Origin: a virus
Virus record (IMG/VR): IMGVR_UViG_3300034279_001861
Span: 62,001 to 126,000 of that record
Direction: 5' to 3' (one strand)
Length of the DNA: 64,000 bases
The first letter of the stretch is position 1. Each line of letters begins with the position of its first letter. The position numbers and the translations under genes were made by a program. Of this stretch, positions 55,848-64,000 are shown piece by piece. The notes beneath the pieces are model-generated. The model saw nothing but the letters and a program-made list of their open reading frames with translations. It did no database searches and had not been told where the DNA came from.

Positions 55848-56284
55848 TAGTTTGAGCTCGAGGTAGATGTGTCAGGAGCATCCGGTATCCAAACGACTTG
55901 TGTTGTTTTCAGTGTATCTAGACGGTTCATTGCTTTGATCAAAATTTCGACTTCGTGCTTGATCTCATCCCATATGGCCTGTGCCTGGGCCGACGAGGCA
56001 ACGTCTAGCTCGACATAACTAAGACGGTAGTACGGCCAACCTTGATCTGGGTCCGGGGCACCAGCAGGATAGTCGGCTAACTGGGGAGGTCCAGCTACCG
56101 CTTCAAATACGTCTGTACTTAGATCGGTGTACGGGCTAGGTGTGTTGTGTCTGTAGATAAAAACATTTCCGTCTATATCGTTGCCCTCGAAGTCTGTGAC
56201 ATCTATACGTAAACGATAAGCACCGTAGTTTGGAAAAACAACAGTGCCTGTTTCTGCTTTTGTAAGTTGTATTCGTCTAGCCAT
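55847..56284 (-). CDS. Probable virion-associated protein (145 aa)
   Basis: A beta-rich protein (GAYRLRIDVTDFEGNDIDG, NVFIYRHNTPSP, YYRLSYVELDVAS) with a Ser/Thr-rich tail. The sequence and its place in the fibre region suggest a tail or baseplate component. No firm family. Confidence 0.6.
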   Translation of the reverse strand: MARRIQLTKAETGTVVFPNYGAYRLRIDVTDFEGNDIDGNVFIYRHNTPSPYTDLSTDVFEAVAGPPQLADYPAGAPDPDQGWPYYRLSYVELDVASSAQAQAIWDEIKHEVEILIKAMNRLDTLKTTQVVWIPDAPDTSTSSSN

Positions 56285-56299
56285 TGCCTCAGCCTCGGT

Positions 56300-56914
56300 T
56301 TAGATATCGAGCAACGATTTCATTATCTCTAGTTTTGGTTTTTTTGCAATATTGCAGGCTTGCGACGTACAGTGAATTAGTTGGTCGTACACCGGGTATT
56401 CTGCCACTGTAAATTTTTTGGTAAACGCAATAAGCCCAGTCGCCAGCATAATCATATCGGAAGTGTGGGGTCTATCGTGGATTTGAATAAAGTGCTCATA
56501 CTGTGCGGCTAAGTTACAGAATTCGCGACAAACTCGCAGGTAGTTTTCTGCGGAGCCTGACACGGTGCAAGGTACGTGACCGCAGTGGACGACGAGTTCC
56601 GAGGATTCAAAAGCATCTGATTGTGTCAGCCCGGTGTTCACGACATCATAGTCTATCATGACCCCACCTCCAATTTCAGCCATTGCCAACCATCGCATAT
56701 AGCAATGATAGTCGTACTTGCCTGGATTTACAGTTGGTAGCCTGGAGACAGTATCGACATATTGTTGGTAGAAAGTAGATCTTCTTGCAACAGCTTCGCC
56801 TATAACTTCTAATTGCCAACCATTACGCTCCCAAGATTGGCGACAAACTTCTATTTGGTCTGGTTGGCCTGTAAGTTGGCTTACAGGTTCGTAGTAGGTA
56901 AAAACACGTTTCAT
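56300..56914 (-). CDS. Glycosyltransferase-like protein with DxD motif (204 aa)
   Basis: The core segment CYMRWLAMAEIGGGVMIDYD has the R..A...GG...D.D pattern of GT32-type (capsule/OCH1-like) glycosyltransferases, where DxD (DYD) binds the metal-nucleotide sugar. It lies two bases downstream of the GT9/GT2 fusion gene. Together with the virion genes it suggests modification of phage surface proteins or of host glycans; the acceptor is unknown. Confidence 0.7.
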   Translation of the reverse strand: MKRVFTYYEPVSQLTGQPDQIEVCRQSWERNGWQLEVIGEAVARRSTFYQQYVDTVSRLPTVNPGKYDYHCYMRWLAMAEIGGGVMIDYDVVNTGLTQSDAFESSELVVHCGHVPCTVSGSAENYLRVCREFCNLAAQYEHFIQIHDRPHTSDMIMLATGLIAFTKKFTVAEYPVYDQLIHCTSQACNIAKKPKLEIMKSLLDI

Positions 56915-56916
56915 AG

Positions 56917-58911
56917 CTATCTCTTAATCTGTGATATATCGAAGTCAGGATCCCACGGAAAACGCTGGCTTGCTCCGCGTCTACCGCCTTGTTCTCGAGA
57001 AGGACAAGCTATCAAACTTTTATTCTTGTTCCATTGTTTTATACCAAAACCGGCTTGGTGTACTTGTTCGCCAATTGTGATGTCTCCGCCGTTGTGTAGT
57101 AGCCTACAGTCAGGCACATCGGCCTGTCGCATAGCCTCCGTTTCCAGAGCCCAGCACCAGCCTACAGCAAAGTCGATCACAGAACCATTGGAAACTTCTT
57201 CTTTCCCCGTCTTTGTACGTAAGTGCTTGCCCTTATGCCACATAGCATCCTTAAACCACTTGTCAGGACGATGCCCTGCCCCCGCATAAACGCTGAGATC
57301 GTGATACATAATATTACCATAAAGCCTAAATCCGCTTTTATGATTAGCTACTATTGTTGTACAAAGATCTCCCAACCAAGCGGGGTTAGCTACCCAAGTG
57401 TCATCGTCAAACCACATTAAATACTTAGTAGTAATAGGATGAGATTCGTCATAAAACATTTGACGCATTACGGGATACTTGAAGTCGTTAGTATCGTGCT
57501 TGTATATCTTAGTAACTGGCACTGTCTTTAGATAATCGAGTGTAGCTTTCGGTACTTGGTTTGTAGCAACTCTAAGATCTAATTGGTCGTTCGGTACTGT
57601 TCTAAGTATTCCGTTTATACATCTTGTAGCGAGCTGCGTATGCTGTCCGTAGCAAAGTACAAAAACTGTAATCTTTCCGCCTAGTATCGGATCGCTTAAA
57701 CCTGGTACAGCCTTAAATATACTTCCAACTTGATTTGCTTTTAGTTCTAACGGATGAACTTTTTGATGTGTTTTTTGTGTTACATTAGGTCTAGATGGTT
57801 CTCTAACCATTTTTACATCGTGCGGCTTATGCTCTACGAGCTCTACCGCAGGTATCACAATGTTATGTCTTACCTCTTCCTGTGCGGTAGTAGGTTGCAA
57901 CACTCCAGATTGATAGTAAGACATGACCGCGGCTACAACTTCGTCAGAACTAAGCATATCGTGACAGCCTGCTACCGCGTGCGTAGTCGCGGGCTTAACT
58001 GGTTTCTGACATAGCAGATGTATTTTGCGACTGCGATCAGTCGGATCAAGCGGCACTACTCTATTTTTCCAGCAACCGTAGCTCTCGCAGCACGGTAGCT
58101 TTCCAACGGTGTGCAAGTACTTGTGCGGTATAGTTACTGCTTCTGCGTTAGCTCCGAACGCCTGATACTCGTCAGTGTAAGCTTCAAACCAAGGTTCTTC
58201 TCTACCGCCCGCGTACACCACGCACGGTTTATCGAATGCGGCTGCGATATGCATAGCACCTGTAATCCCGCATATAACGCCGTCGGAGTGCAGTATTATG
58301 TTCCACAGGTCTCTTACATTATCTGTCTGACCTACAAGGTTAAGCGTACGCTCGAGCGGCGGGTGTATATGATTGGTTTGAGTAGCACCAACCTGAACGC
58401 AATGTATGTTATCGTTTAACAGTTTATCTACGACTTCTTGCATGCGGTGAGAATGCCAGTGTTTAACAGTAGCGTCTAACTTACCGCCTGATACCACAAC
58501 CCAATATCTACCTGTCAGCCTTCTAACCCTTTCATCGTCTGACAGGTGTAAGTCAGCTTTAGGTTTTGTCACGGGTACTTTTATACCGGTTTTGACTTCG
58601 AAATCATGATGGTACCAAGCCAGTATATGTCTTTTGTTGCCCTGTGAATCGATACCGTGCTGTTTAATTGCTTTACCCCAATCAAGGGTGACTAGCTTGG
58701 CTTTTGACCTTTGGCTTTCAGAAAACTTTACAACATACGGATTGTTCCACCATACGTTAGTAAAGTTGGTACTAACCTCAGTCTCGTACTTGCCCGGATA
58801 GGCCGCATGCAGATCACGTATAAGTGCCGTAAAAAGAACAGTGTCGCCCAGAGCGTGCGGGTGACCGTGCCTAACTATTAGTGGAATTTTGCCTTGCATT
58901 TTGCCTTGCAT
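56917..58911 (-). CDS. Two-domain glycosyltransferase: GT9-like plus GT2/GT-A-like
   Basis: The N-terminal half (to about residue 300) resembles ADP-heptose transferases (GT9): HALGDTVLFTALIRDLHAAY near residue 15, and GVICGITGAMHIAAAFDKPC near 230. The C-terminal half starts KITVFVLCYGQHTQLATRCI (beta 1 of GT-A) near 410 and has MWFDDDTWVANPAWL with the DxD near 510. Two catalytic folds in one chain may add successive sugars. The start has a 12-base repeat, so M1 or M5 could be used. Acceptor unknown. Confidence 0.8.
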   Translation of the reverse strand: MQGKMQGKIPLIVRHGHPHALGDTVLFTALIRDLHAAYPGKYETEVSTNFTNVWWNNPYVVKFSESQRSKAKLVTLDWGKAIKQHGIDSQGNKRHILAWYHHDFEVKTGIKVPVTKPKADLHLSDDERVRRLTGRYWVVVSGGKLDATVKHWHSHRMQEVVDKLLNDNIHCVQVGATQTNHIHPPLERTLNLVGQTDNVRDLWNIILHSDGVICGITGAMHIAAAFDKPCVVYAGGREEPWFEAYTDEYQAFGANAEAVTIPHKYLHTVGKLPCCESYGCWKNRVVPLDPTDRSRKIHLLCQKPVKPATTHAVAGCHDMLSSDEVVAAVMSYYQSGVLQPTTAQEEVRHNIVIPAVELVEHKPHDVKMVREPSRPNVTQKTHQKVHPLELKANQVGSIFKAVPGLSDPILGGKITVFVLCYGQHTQLATRCINGILRTVPNDQLDLRVATNQVPKATLDYLKTVPVTKIYKHDTNDFKYPVMRQMFYDESHPITTKYLMWFDDDTWVANPAWLGDLCTTIVANHKSGFRLYGNIMYHDLSVYAGAGHRPDKWFKDAMWHKGKHLRTKTGKEEVSNGSVIDFAVGWCWALETEAMRQADVPDCRLLHNGGDITIGEQVHQAGFGIKQWNKNKSLIACPSREQGGRRGASQRFPWDPDFDISQIKR

Positions 58912-59221
58912 TTTGTTCTATCTTTGACTTTTTCTCGGGCTTTGATAACAGCTGAACCAGTTCGCGGCAAATATTTTGCAAGTTTTCTGCGTGTTTGTCG
59001 ATTGTAGCTCGCAAGAATTCGTCGGACTCCAATACAACAGGCAATACCGCAAACGGCTTGCATTGTTGTTCGTAGGCCTGTTTACTTCGCCAACACGTAA
59101 AGACACAGCACACGTTTCCAGTATCAAGCTTAATGCTTAACTCGGTCATTAAGCAGTAAGCCTTAATGTCTCCAACATCTGTCGGATCGTGTAAGTTGAC
59201 TTCCAGCACTAGTTCAGTCAT
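58871..59221 (-). CDS. Hypothetical protein (116 aa)
   Basis: The N-terminus is strand-rich (TELVLEVNLHDPTDVGDIK) and the C-terminus helical and basic, ending QNARQNARQNSTNS. The QNAR repeat is encoded by the 12-base repeat that in another frame gives MQGKMQGK at the start of the glycosyltransferase. Function unknown. Confidence 0.6.
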   Translation of the reverse strand: MTELVLEVNLHDPTDVGDIKAYCLMTELSIKLDTGNVCCVFTCWRSKQAYEQQCKPFAVLPVVLESDEFLRATIDKHAENLQNICRELVQLLSKPEKKSKIEQNARQNARQNSTNS

Positions 59222-59244
59222 AGCTGCTCTTTCAAAAGTTTGGT

Positions 59245-59865
59245 TTACTTAGGTAAGTACTTTAGCTTACCGTCGACACGTTGAATTTTAAAGTCGATGA
59301 ATTTTTGCGATAGTCGCATAGACTGGTACACTGGAAAATTTTTAGGTGGTTTTTCTAAGTACTCCTCAACAAAAAAACCGTCTTCGTCTAGCCTGTAGTA
59401 TTTGACCGGACTTCTGACTAGCGTGATACCGGACCTAAGCGGAGAACACAACGCAAAAAGTCCAATATTTTGATTTTTACATTCTTCAGCGTAAGCACAG
59501 TCGCAAACAGACTGCGGCTCTTCACTGTGCGACATAGCCTGTCCTGAAGCAGCCGAACTTGTAAAATATATCGACTCGAATGCTTTACTGTTAAATATTT
59601 CATCTTCGTTGTAATAAAATCTGTAAGGTAAATTGTACGATTTTATTACATCTAAATGTGACTTAGCGATAATAGGTGGTCGTGTACCAGGGTATGTTGT
59701 TAAAAACTCTGCGTCAGTTTCATTCGCAAACATATCAAAATAAGTTTTGATATCTGTTTGAATATTAGCCGGGTCGGTAAAATACATGAACAAAACAACT
59801 ATCATGTTTTCTATGCGTTCGTATACAACCCAGTTTTTTTCGTCGATGTAATACTTATTTATCAT
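59245..59865 (-). CDS. Hypothetical protein (206 aa)
   Basis: An acidic, aromatic protein (YIDEKNWVVYERIENMIVVL) with clustered Cys near residue 120 (SVCDCAYAEECKNQ). It lies in the virion region. Its ATG overlaps the stop of the upstream gene (ATGA). Not recognised. Confidence 0.65.
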   Translation of the reverse strand: MINKYYIDEKNWVVYERIENMIVVLFMYFTDPANIQTDIKTYFDMFANETDAEFLTTYPGTRPPIIAKSHLDVIKSYNLPYRFYYNEDEIFNSKAFESIYFTSSAASGQAMSHSEEPQSVCDCAYAEECKNQNIGLFALCSPLRSGITLVRSPVKYYRLDEDGFFVEEYLEKPPKNFPVYQSMRLSQKFIDFKIQRVDGKLKYLPK

Positions 59866-60272
59866 GCTACGACCTGTACTGTAAATGTGTCTATAAGTGC
59901 GTTATTTGCATTGTTACGTACTTCTACTGTTTGCGGACTTACCTTAGCCGTCAAGGTGCTGTAACAAGTAAACTTAACCCACTGACCAGCTGTTACTGCG
60001 AACGTGCTGCCAGGGCTGTCGGCTACCTGTATCCATGGCGGCGTTGTTGGTTGCCCGTTTGGGTTTAAAGTTGCTTCAGAAGCTGCTACTTGATAGAAAA
60101 GTTGAATATTGGACGGGCTTGTCAAGTTTACAACTTTAAGTGTTACACCGTATGTAAGTAATTTACTGGTGATAGTGCCGCTTGTTGTGCCTAAACTCCA
60201 CTGTATAGCTTCCCAGTCTGGGTTAACAACGCTTGGTGGTTGTACGTTAAACAGACCAGCAAATGGTAACAT
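59862..60272 (-). CDS. Probable virion protein, beta-sandwich-like (136 aa)
   Basis: I start at ATG 60272 ([18 protein letters not shown]), which overlaps the collagen gene's TAA by one base. The sequence is Thr/Val/Ser-rich with alternating strands (GVTLKVVNLTSPSNIQLFYQ, QWVKFTCYSTLTAKV), typical of fibre-tip or decoration domains. It is probably attached to the fibre made by the upstream gene. Confidence 0.65.
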   Translation of the reverse strand: MLPFAGLFNVQPPSVVNPDWEAIQWSLGTTSGTITSKLLTYGVTLKVVNLTSPSNIQLFYQVAASEATLNPNGQPTTPPWIQVADSPGSTFAVTAGQWVKFTCYSTLTAKVSPQTVEVRNNANNALIDTFTVQVVA

Positions 60273-62416
60273 TATATTGTTGTATCTCCAGCTAGTACAA
60301 AGTTGTTTGCACTTCTTTGGATCAGAGACACGACTGCCCATCTACCTGCTGTTTTAGTGTGACTTTGTCTGTTGTTTATGGTTGTACCCGACGCATTAAA
60401 AGTAACTTGACCTGTACCTGACTGTATCACAGTAACCGTAAAACCAACTGGTAAGCCTGTAGGTACCGTTATCGTTATAGCGTTACTGCATTCCAAGACT
60501 ACACCGTTATCACCGGCTCCAAGTGTTCGCGATGCGTTAGCCTCGGTTACAATTATACCTGTACCTGTAACATACTTATTGGAAGTGATACCACCGGTGC
60601 TAAGCATATTAGTGCTAGCGTTGTAACTAAGAGCTGGCGACGTTGTATCGATGTTAGGCGTTTGATTACTCCCGCCCGCCGCCACAAATACAACGTAAAA
60701 CAAAGAATCTGCGTCTGTGGCTGTTGCGTTTATAGCTGTGCTAGGACCCGTCGCACCGGTAGAGCCAGTTACTCCTGTGGCTCCTGTAGTCCCGGCAGCT
60801 CCGTTAGCACCTGTTGGTCCGGTAGCACCTACCGTCCCACTTATGCCTGTGGCACCTTGCGAACCTGTAGCCTGTAACGATAAGACAACTTGGTCTGACG
60901 CGGTGTAAGTTCCGTTTGTAACAATACTCTCTACACTAAAATCAAAATAGGTTGCTTCTTCAGTTACAGCGGTAATTCGATACAAGCCAAAGTTAGTCAC
61001 GTTGTTTATCAACCACGTCTTTATAATGTCGCTAGCTTTAAACGTGTCTAACCATGCCGTCATATCTATGTCATTGTAATTTGACTTTTCAACGTAAATA
61101 TGCTCGACAGCATCCAATACTGCGCTATCAAAATAAACTTGACCGTGGGAAGTTAACGCCATTATCTTGGCAGATTCTATCTCAGTGTCTGCGTAGAAAT
61201 AGCTGTCGTCACCTGTGTGTTTTAAAGGAAATACAGGGGCCTCTGGTGAAAGGTTGCTGTTAAACTCCCAGCTCATCAGAAAATCATTTTCGTCGGGTGT
61301 AGGCGGGCCGGACGGGCCGGGTGGTCCTGTTGGCCCTGTTGGGCCTGTTGGTCCCGAAGGCCCGGTTGAACCTTCGCAACAAGGCCCTTGTGGCCCAACG
61401 GCACCTTGCGGACCTGCAGGACCTATAGGTCCTTGTGGGCCTACGTCACCCTGAGGTCCTTGATAGCCTTGAGGTCCCCGATAGCCTTGAGGTCCCCGAT
61501 AGCCTTGAGGTCCGCGGTATCCCTGCGGCCCGCGATAACCGTAAGGTCCACGGTATCCCTGCGGACCGCGGTACCCGGTTGCTCCCCGACCACCTAGCGG
61601 TCCTTGAGGCCCTGTTGGGCCTTGGTTACCGTCTGGGCCTGGATTGCCGTCTGGGCCTGGATTACCGTCTGGGCCTGGGTTGCCATCTGGGCCTGGATTA
61701 CCGTCTGGACCGCTAGGTCCGGCTGGGCCTTGTGGTCCTTCTGGCCCGCTTGGTCCCGCGGGTCCGGTGGGTCCGGCTGGGCCTTGTGGTCCGTTTGGTC
61801 CTACTGGTCCTTGTGGTCCTTCTGGCCCAACGGGTCCTTCCGGTCCGTCAGGCCCTTGCGGTCCGGCTGGGCCTTGTGGTCCTTCCGGACCTTCTGGACC
61901 TTCGGGTCCTTGCGGCCCCTGTGGGCCTTCTGGTCCTGTTGGACCCTGTGGACCTTGTGGGCCTAACTGCGGGCTGGGTATTCCAAGATTTAAATCAATA
62001 GAGAACGTACAATCGCCAGATTTTGTTACGTCAAGCGAGGCAAACGGAGCTCCGCCGGGGCCTACGGTACTTACAGTGGCACTTCCGCTAATTTCCGGGC
62101 AAGGAAAAGCAATATCCAGCGTAAAGGTGTAATCGCAGCATGCACCTTTAGTTATTATGAGACTAGCGTTTTCTCCACCAATTGGCACTACGGTGGTATC
62201 AACATCGCCCGCACCTATTACAGGACAAATAGGATCGGGATCTAGCATCGGAACCGGCAGCGACGGGCAATCGAAAATATCAGTCGGTGCCTGCGGTACC
62301 TGTGGATTAAGCAGCCAATTACCGCCAGGTATAGGAAAAATACAAGGCACATCGCATTTGATAACATCAAATACAGGTGACTGAGGTCCTTGTGGACACG
62401 GAGTCGTCGGTGCCAT
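60272..62416 (-). CDS. Collagen-like phage fibre protein (714 aa)
   Basis: Residues about 150-373 are uninterrupted Gly-X-Y triplets ([13 protein letters not shown] type), with local sub-repeats GYRGPQ and GPDGNP. A second short Gly-X-Y block is at about 517-559. The N-terminal domain is Cys/Pro-rich ([14 protein letters not shown]). The C-terminal part (about residues 580-714) is a beta-rich domain with [19 protein letters not shown], found at the ends of phage tail fibres. It should form a trimeric stalk with a receptor-binding or tip domain. AAGGAAA precedes the ATG. Confidence 0.85.
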   Translation of the reverse strand: MAPTTPCPQGPQSPVFDVIKCDVPCIFPIPGGNWLLNPQVPQAPTDIFDCPSLPVPMLDPDPICPVIGAGDVDTTVVPIGGENASLIITKGACCDYTFTLDIAFPCPEISGSATVSTVGPGGAPFASLDVTKSGDCTFSIDLNLGIPSPQLGPQGPQGPTGPEGPQGPQGPEGPEGPEGPQGPAGPQGPDGPEGPVGPEGPQGPVGPNGPQGPAGPTGPAGPSGPEGPQGPAGPSGPDGNPGPDGNPGPDGNPGPDGNPGPDGNQGPTGPQGPLGGRGATGYRGPQGYRGPYGYRGPQGYRGPQGYRGPQGYRGPQGYQGPQGDVGPQGPIGPAGPQGAVGPQGPCCEGSTGPSGPTGPTGPTGPPGPSGPPTPDENDFLMSWEFNSNLSPEAPVFPLKHTGDDSYFYADTEIESAKIMALTSHGQVYFDSAVLDAVEHIYVEKSNYNDIDMTAWLDTFKASDIIKTWLINNVTNFGLYRITAVTEEATYFDFSVESIVTNGTYTASDQVVLSLQATGSQGATGISGTVGATGPTGANGAAGTTGATGVTGSTGATGPSTAINATATDADSLFYVVFVAAGGSNQTPNIDTTSPALSYNASTNMLSTGGITSNKYVTGTGIIVTEANASRTLGAGDNGVVLECSNAITITVPTGLPVGFTVTVIQSGTGQVTFNASGTTINNRQSHTKTAGRWAVVSLIQRSANNFVLAGDTTI

Positions 62417-62427
62417 TCGTTATTTCC

Positions 62428-63462
62428 TTATAACGATATCGAATTAAATGAAAAATCACATACGGACAAGTCATTTAGATTGATATCTACGATTAGTTTG
62501 TGGTTGACGATATCAGTCAGTATAGAGACACCGGACTCGCCGAAAAAGGTTAAAGTTGGTCCCTGCAACCCGTTGACAGACCTAAACACTTCGTTGCAAT
62601 AAAAATCACCAGCCAGAAGTTCGTTTTCAGAACCTATTGGGGGTGTTTCACCTGGGAATATAGCAATCTCGTTACACGGTTGGCCGTCACCTGTCCCGAC
62701 ACCTGGAGCGAACACCAACGTAGAAGCCGTTACATCCTGGTTGATTGAAATATTGAAACCTGCCTTGAACTTTACGTTACCAAGCAAACACACGTCATAC
62801 ACGTACGTCTGACCGACAGGAAAATCCCATTGGTTTTGCGGGCAGTTTTCAGGACGCAAAGCTCGAGTTCTGTCAGAGTTAGCTATGTTCAACGAAACAA
62901 CCTGGCTATCGCTTAGATTTTGAATTAAGCAAGGTTCGACTATCCCCGAGTAAACGTCGGATCTTGTTACGCTGTTGCCTGCGGCAATTCGGTTTGCAAG
63001 CAAAGGCATGTCACCGGAAACCATAAAACCAGACCATAAAGGTTCTCCGCAGTCCTCCGGGTAACCTGAATCAGACGCTGACGCTTCTAACGCTTCGGAA
63101 GCTGAAAGACTTATATCTGCTTGGTCGGCTGTTATGCTTTCAACAAACTCGGTTTCAAACAAATCAGCATCAGCTGCCCTTGTGAAAATCAAAGGGGCGT
63201 GCAGTAAATTGCTCGCCGTGCATCGAAACTCAAATTCAAACAAGAAAGAGTTTACACGAGTTATACGGTATAGGAACACCTCATCAATGCTGGCGTCAAA
63301 ACCCGACTCAGCACCCAGGATAAAACCGCAATCGACAACTACATTGTCCGGTAAACCTGGCATAGCAAATATGCCAGTTTCAGGCGTATTTACGCCGACG
63401 CTTCCTTCCCTGAAAGGATACGAACGATTCAAGTTGTCGTTAAAAAAATTAGGACGAGGCAT
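62428..63462 (-). CDS. Probable tail/virion protein (344 aa)
   Basis: The opening FFNDNLNRSYPFREG matches an N-terminal motif (LNRxYPF) common in virion proteins of phages with collagen-like fibres. The body is strand-rich with several Cys. It lies 11 bases upstream of the fibre gene. A tail or fibre-attachment role is inferred. Confidence 0.65.
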   Translation of the reverse strand: MPRPNFFNDNLNRSYPFREGSVGVNTPETGIFAMPGLPDNVVVDCGFILGAESGFDASIDEVFLYRITRVNSFLFEFEFRCTASNLLHAPLIFTRAADADLFETEFVESITADQADISLSASEALEASASDSGYPEDCGEPLWSGFMVSGDMPLLANRIAAGNSVTRSDVYSGIVEPCLIQNLSDSQVVSLNIANSDRTRALRPENCPQNQWDFPVGQTYVYDVCLLGNVKFKAGFNISINQDVTASTLVFAPGVGTGDGQPCNEIAIFPGETPPIGSENELLAGDFYCNEVFRSVNGLQGPTLTFFGESGVSILTDIVNHKLIVDINLNDLSVCDFSFNSISL

Positions 63463-63463
63463 G

Positions 63464-64000
63464 TTATTTACTGATCAAAGATCCTTCTACAGAAAAAACT
63501 ATGCCTGCGGGCGTCGTTCTTACACGTAAAGCTGGTTCTGACGTCAGGCTATCGTTCATTTGAATGTTGAAATTTCCTTGCTCGTCAGGGTAACAATCGT
63601 AAGTGCTTTCACCGTTTACGACACGTATAACTCGAATCGGATTGACAGGCACAAATAGATCAGCCGGGTTGCATAATCTCTGTAAGTTCAACGGATCTCC
63701 TACAACGTCAACACGTATCACAGGCACTATTTGACCTTGCTTGTCTACATAATTCTCAGTTCTAAGTACAACACCGTCTTCGCCTACTAGCCAAACCTTA
63801 CCAGAAGCAATTTGACCGTCGGCAACTTGCAAACCTGTAACACCCGGATAAGCAGCAGGAACCTGGCAGTTTACGCAAAACTCAGTTTGACCTTGTTCAA
63901 AGGTATGCGTTCGAACTCCCCAAGTTGAAAGCAGTGCTAGTCTGTCTGGGCTAGACACAAGAATTCCACCAGGTCTACCGTAATCATCGACAAGTCGAAC
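63464..64000 (-). CDS. Probable virion protein, 5' end cut by right edge
   Basis: The frame continues past 63958 to the window edge (VRLVDDYGRPGGILVSSPD), so the true start lies outside. The visible 178 residues are strand-rich (VWLVGEDGVVLRTENYVD, PVIRVDVVGDPLNLQRLC), like tail or baseplate proteins. It ends one base before the ATG of the next gene. Family not recognised. Confidence 0.65.
   Translation of the reverse strand, partial: VRLVDDYGRPGGILVSSPDRLALLSTWGVRTHTFEQGQTEFCVNCQVPAAYPGVTGLQVADGQIASGKVWLVGEDGVVLRTENYVDKQGQIVPVIRVDVVGDPLNLQRLCNPADLFVPVNPIRVIRVVNGESTYDCYPDEQGNFNIQMNDSLTSEPALRVRTTPAGIVFSVEGSLISK

Noticed and set aside
61644-62132. Plus-strand Gly/Pro/Ser-rich frame
   Set aside because: Antisense of the collagen Gly-X-Y repeat, which always reads as a collagen-like frame on the other strand as well.

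Overview
This window is part of the genome of a large tailed bacteriophage (Caudoviricetes). The sequence shows a terminase large subunit (about 23.5-26.7 kb), T4-like Rad50/Mre11 recombination subunits (0.2-3.5 kb), a zinc-finger primase-like protein (32.3-34.5 kb), a collagen-like fibre with neighbouring virion genes (55.5-64 kb), one tRNA and dozens of tightly packed small genes. Neighbouring genes commonly overlap by a few bases (ATGA or TAATG). Nearly all genes are on the minus strand. The only plus-strand genes are a DUF6165-like gene (3461), the terminase (23540) with its nested endonuclease, and a 384-residue protein (34494). The host cannot be fixed. A secreted Cys-rich protein near 43.7 kb recalls small planctomycete proteins, but that is weak evidence.

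Layout by region. 0-6.2 kb: Rad50/Mre11 and associated proteins, ending in a 350-bp non-coding segment bounded by a 22-bp perfect inverted repeat. 6.5-23.4 kb: accessory and nucleotide-metabolism genes, including an RpoA-CTD-like protein, an adenine methyltransferase, two Gly/Tyr-repeat proteins, an isolated piece of family A DNA polymerase, a GHKL ATPase carrying an HEXXH motif, a SpoT-like HD hydrolase, dCTP deaminase, RNase H, a Lar-like zinc ribbon and several very small membrane proteins. 23.5-26.7 kb: terminase interrupted by an intein whose LAGLIDADG endonuclease lies in a different reading frame. 26.7-37.6 kb: small genes, the primase-like gene and a Gp88-family protein. 37.6-43.3 kb: a Ycf46-like AAA+ ATPase with DUF2997 and DUF1257 (Ycf35-like) partners. 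43.3-49.7 kb: an RNA ligase next to a cluster of tRNA-sized fold-back RNAs, more Gly/Tyr-repeat genes, and the tRNA. 49.7-54.7 kb: two tandem triplets of a DUF6197-like family and other small genes. 54.7-55.5 kb: a long non-coding segment full of perfect hairpins, a candidate large ornate RNA. 55.5-64 kb: virion proteins, three glycosyltransferase domains, a collagen-like fibre and a gene cut by the right edge.

The most unusual signals are: (1) the intein endonuclease nested out of frame inside a terminase frame that stays open; (2) the roughly 740-830 nt structured RNA candidate; (3) the tRNA-like RNA cluster beside the RNA ligase; (4) five mosaic Gly/Tyr hexanucleotide-repeat genes; (5) three genes broken by an in-frame TAA, an in-frame TAG and a homopolymer frameshift; and (6) six DUF6197-like paralogs. 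Function is inferred from motifs read by eye; no database search was run.
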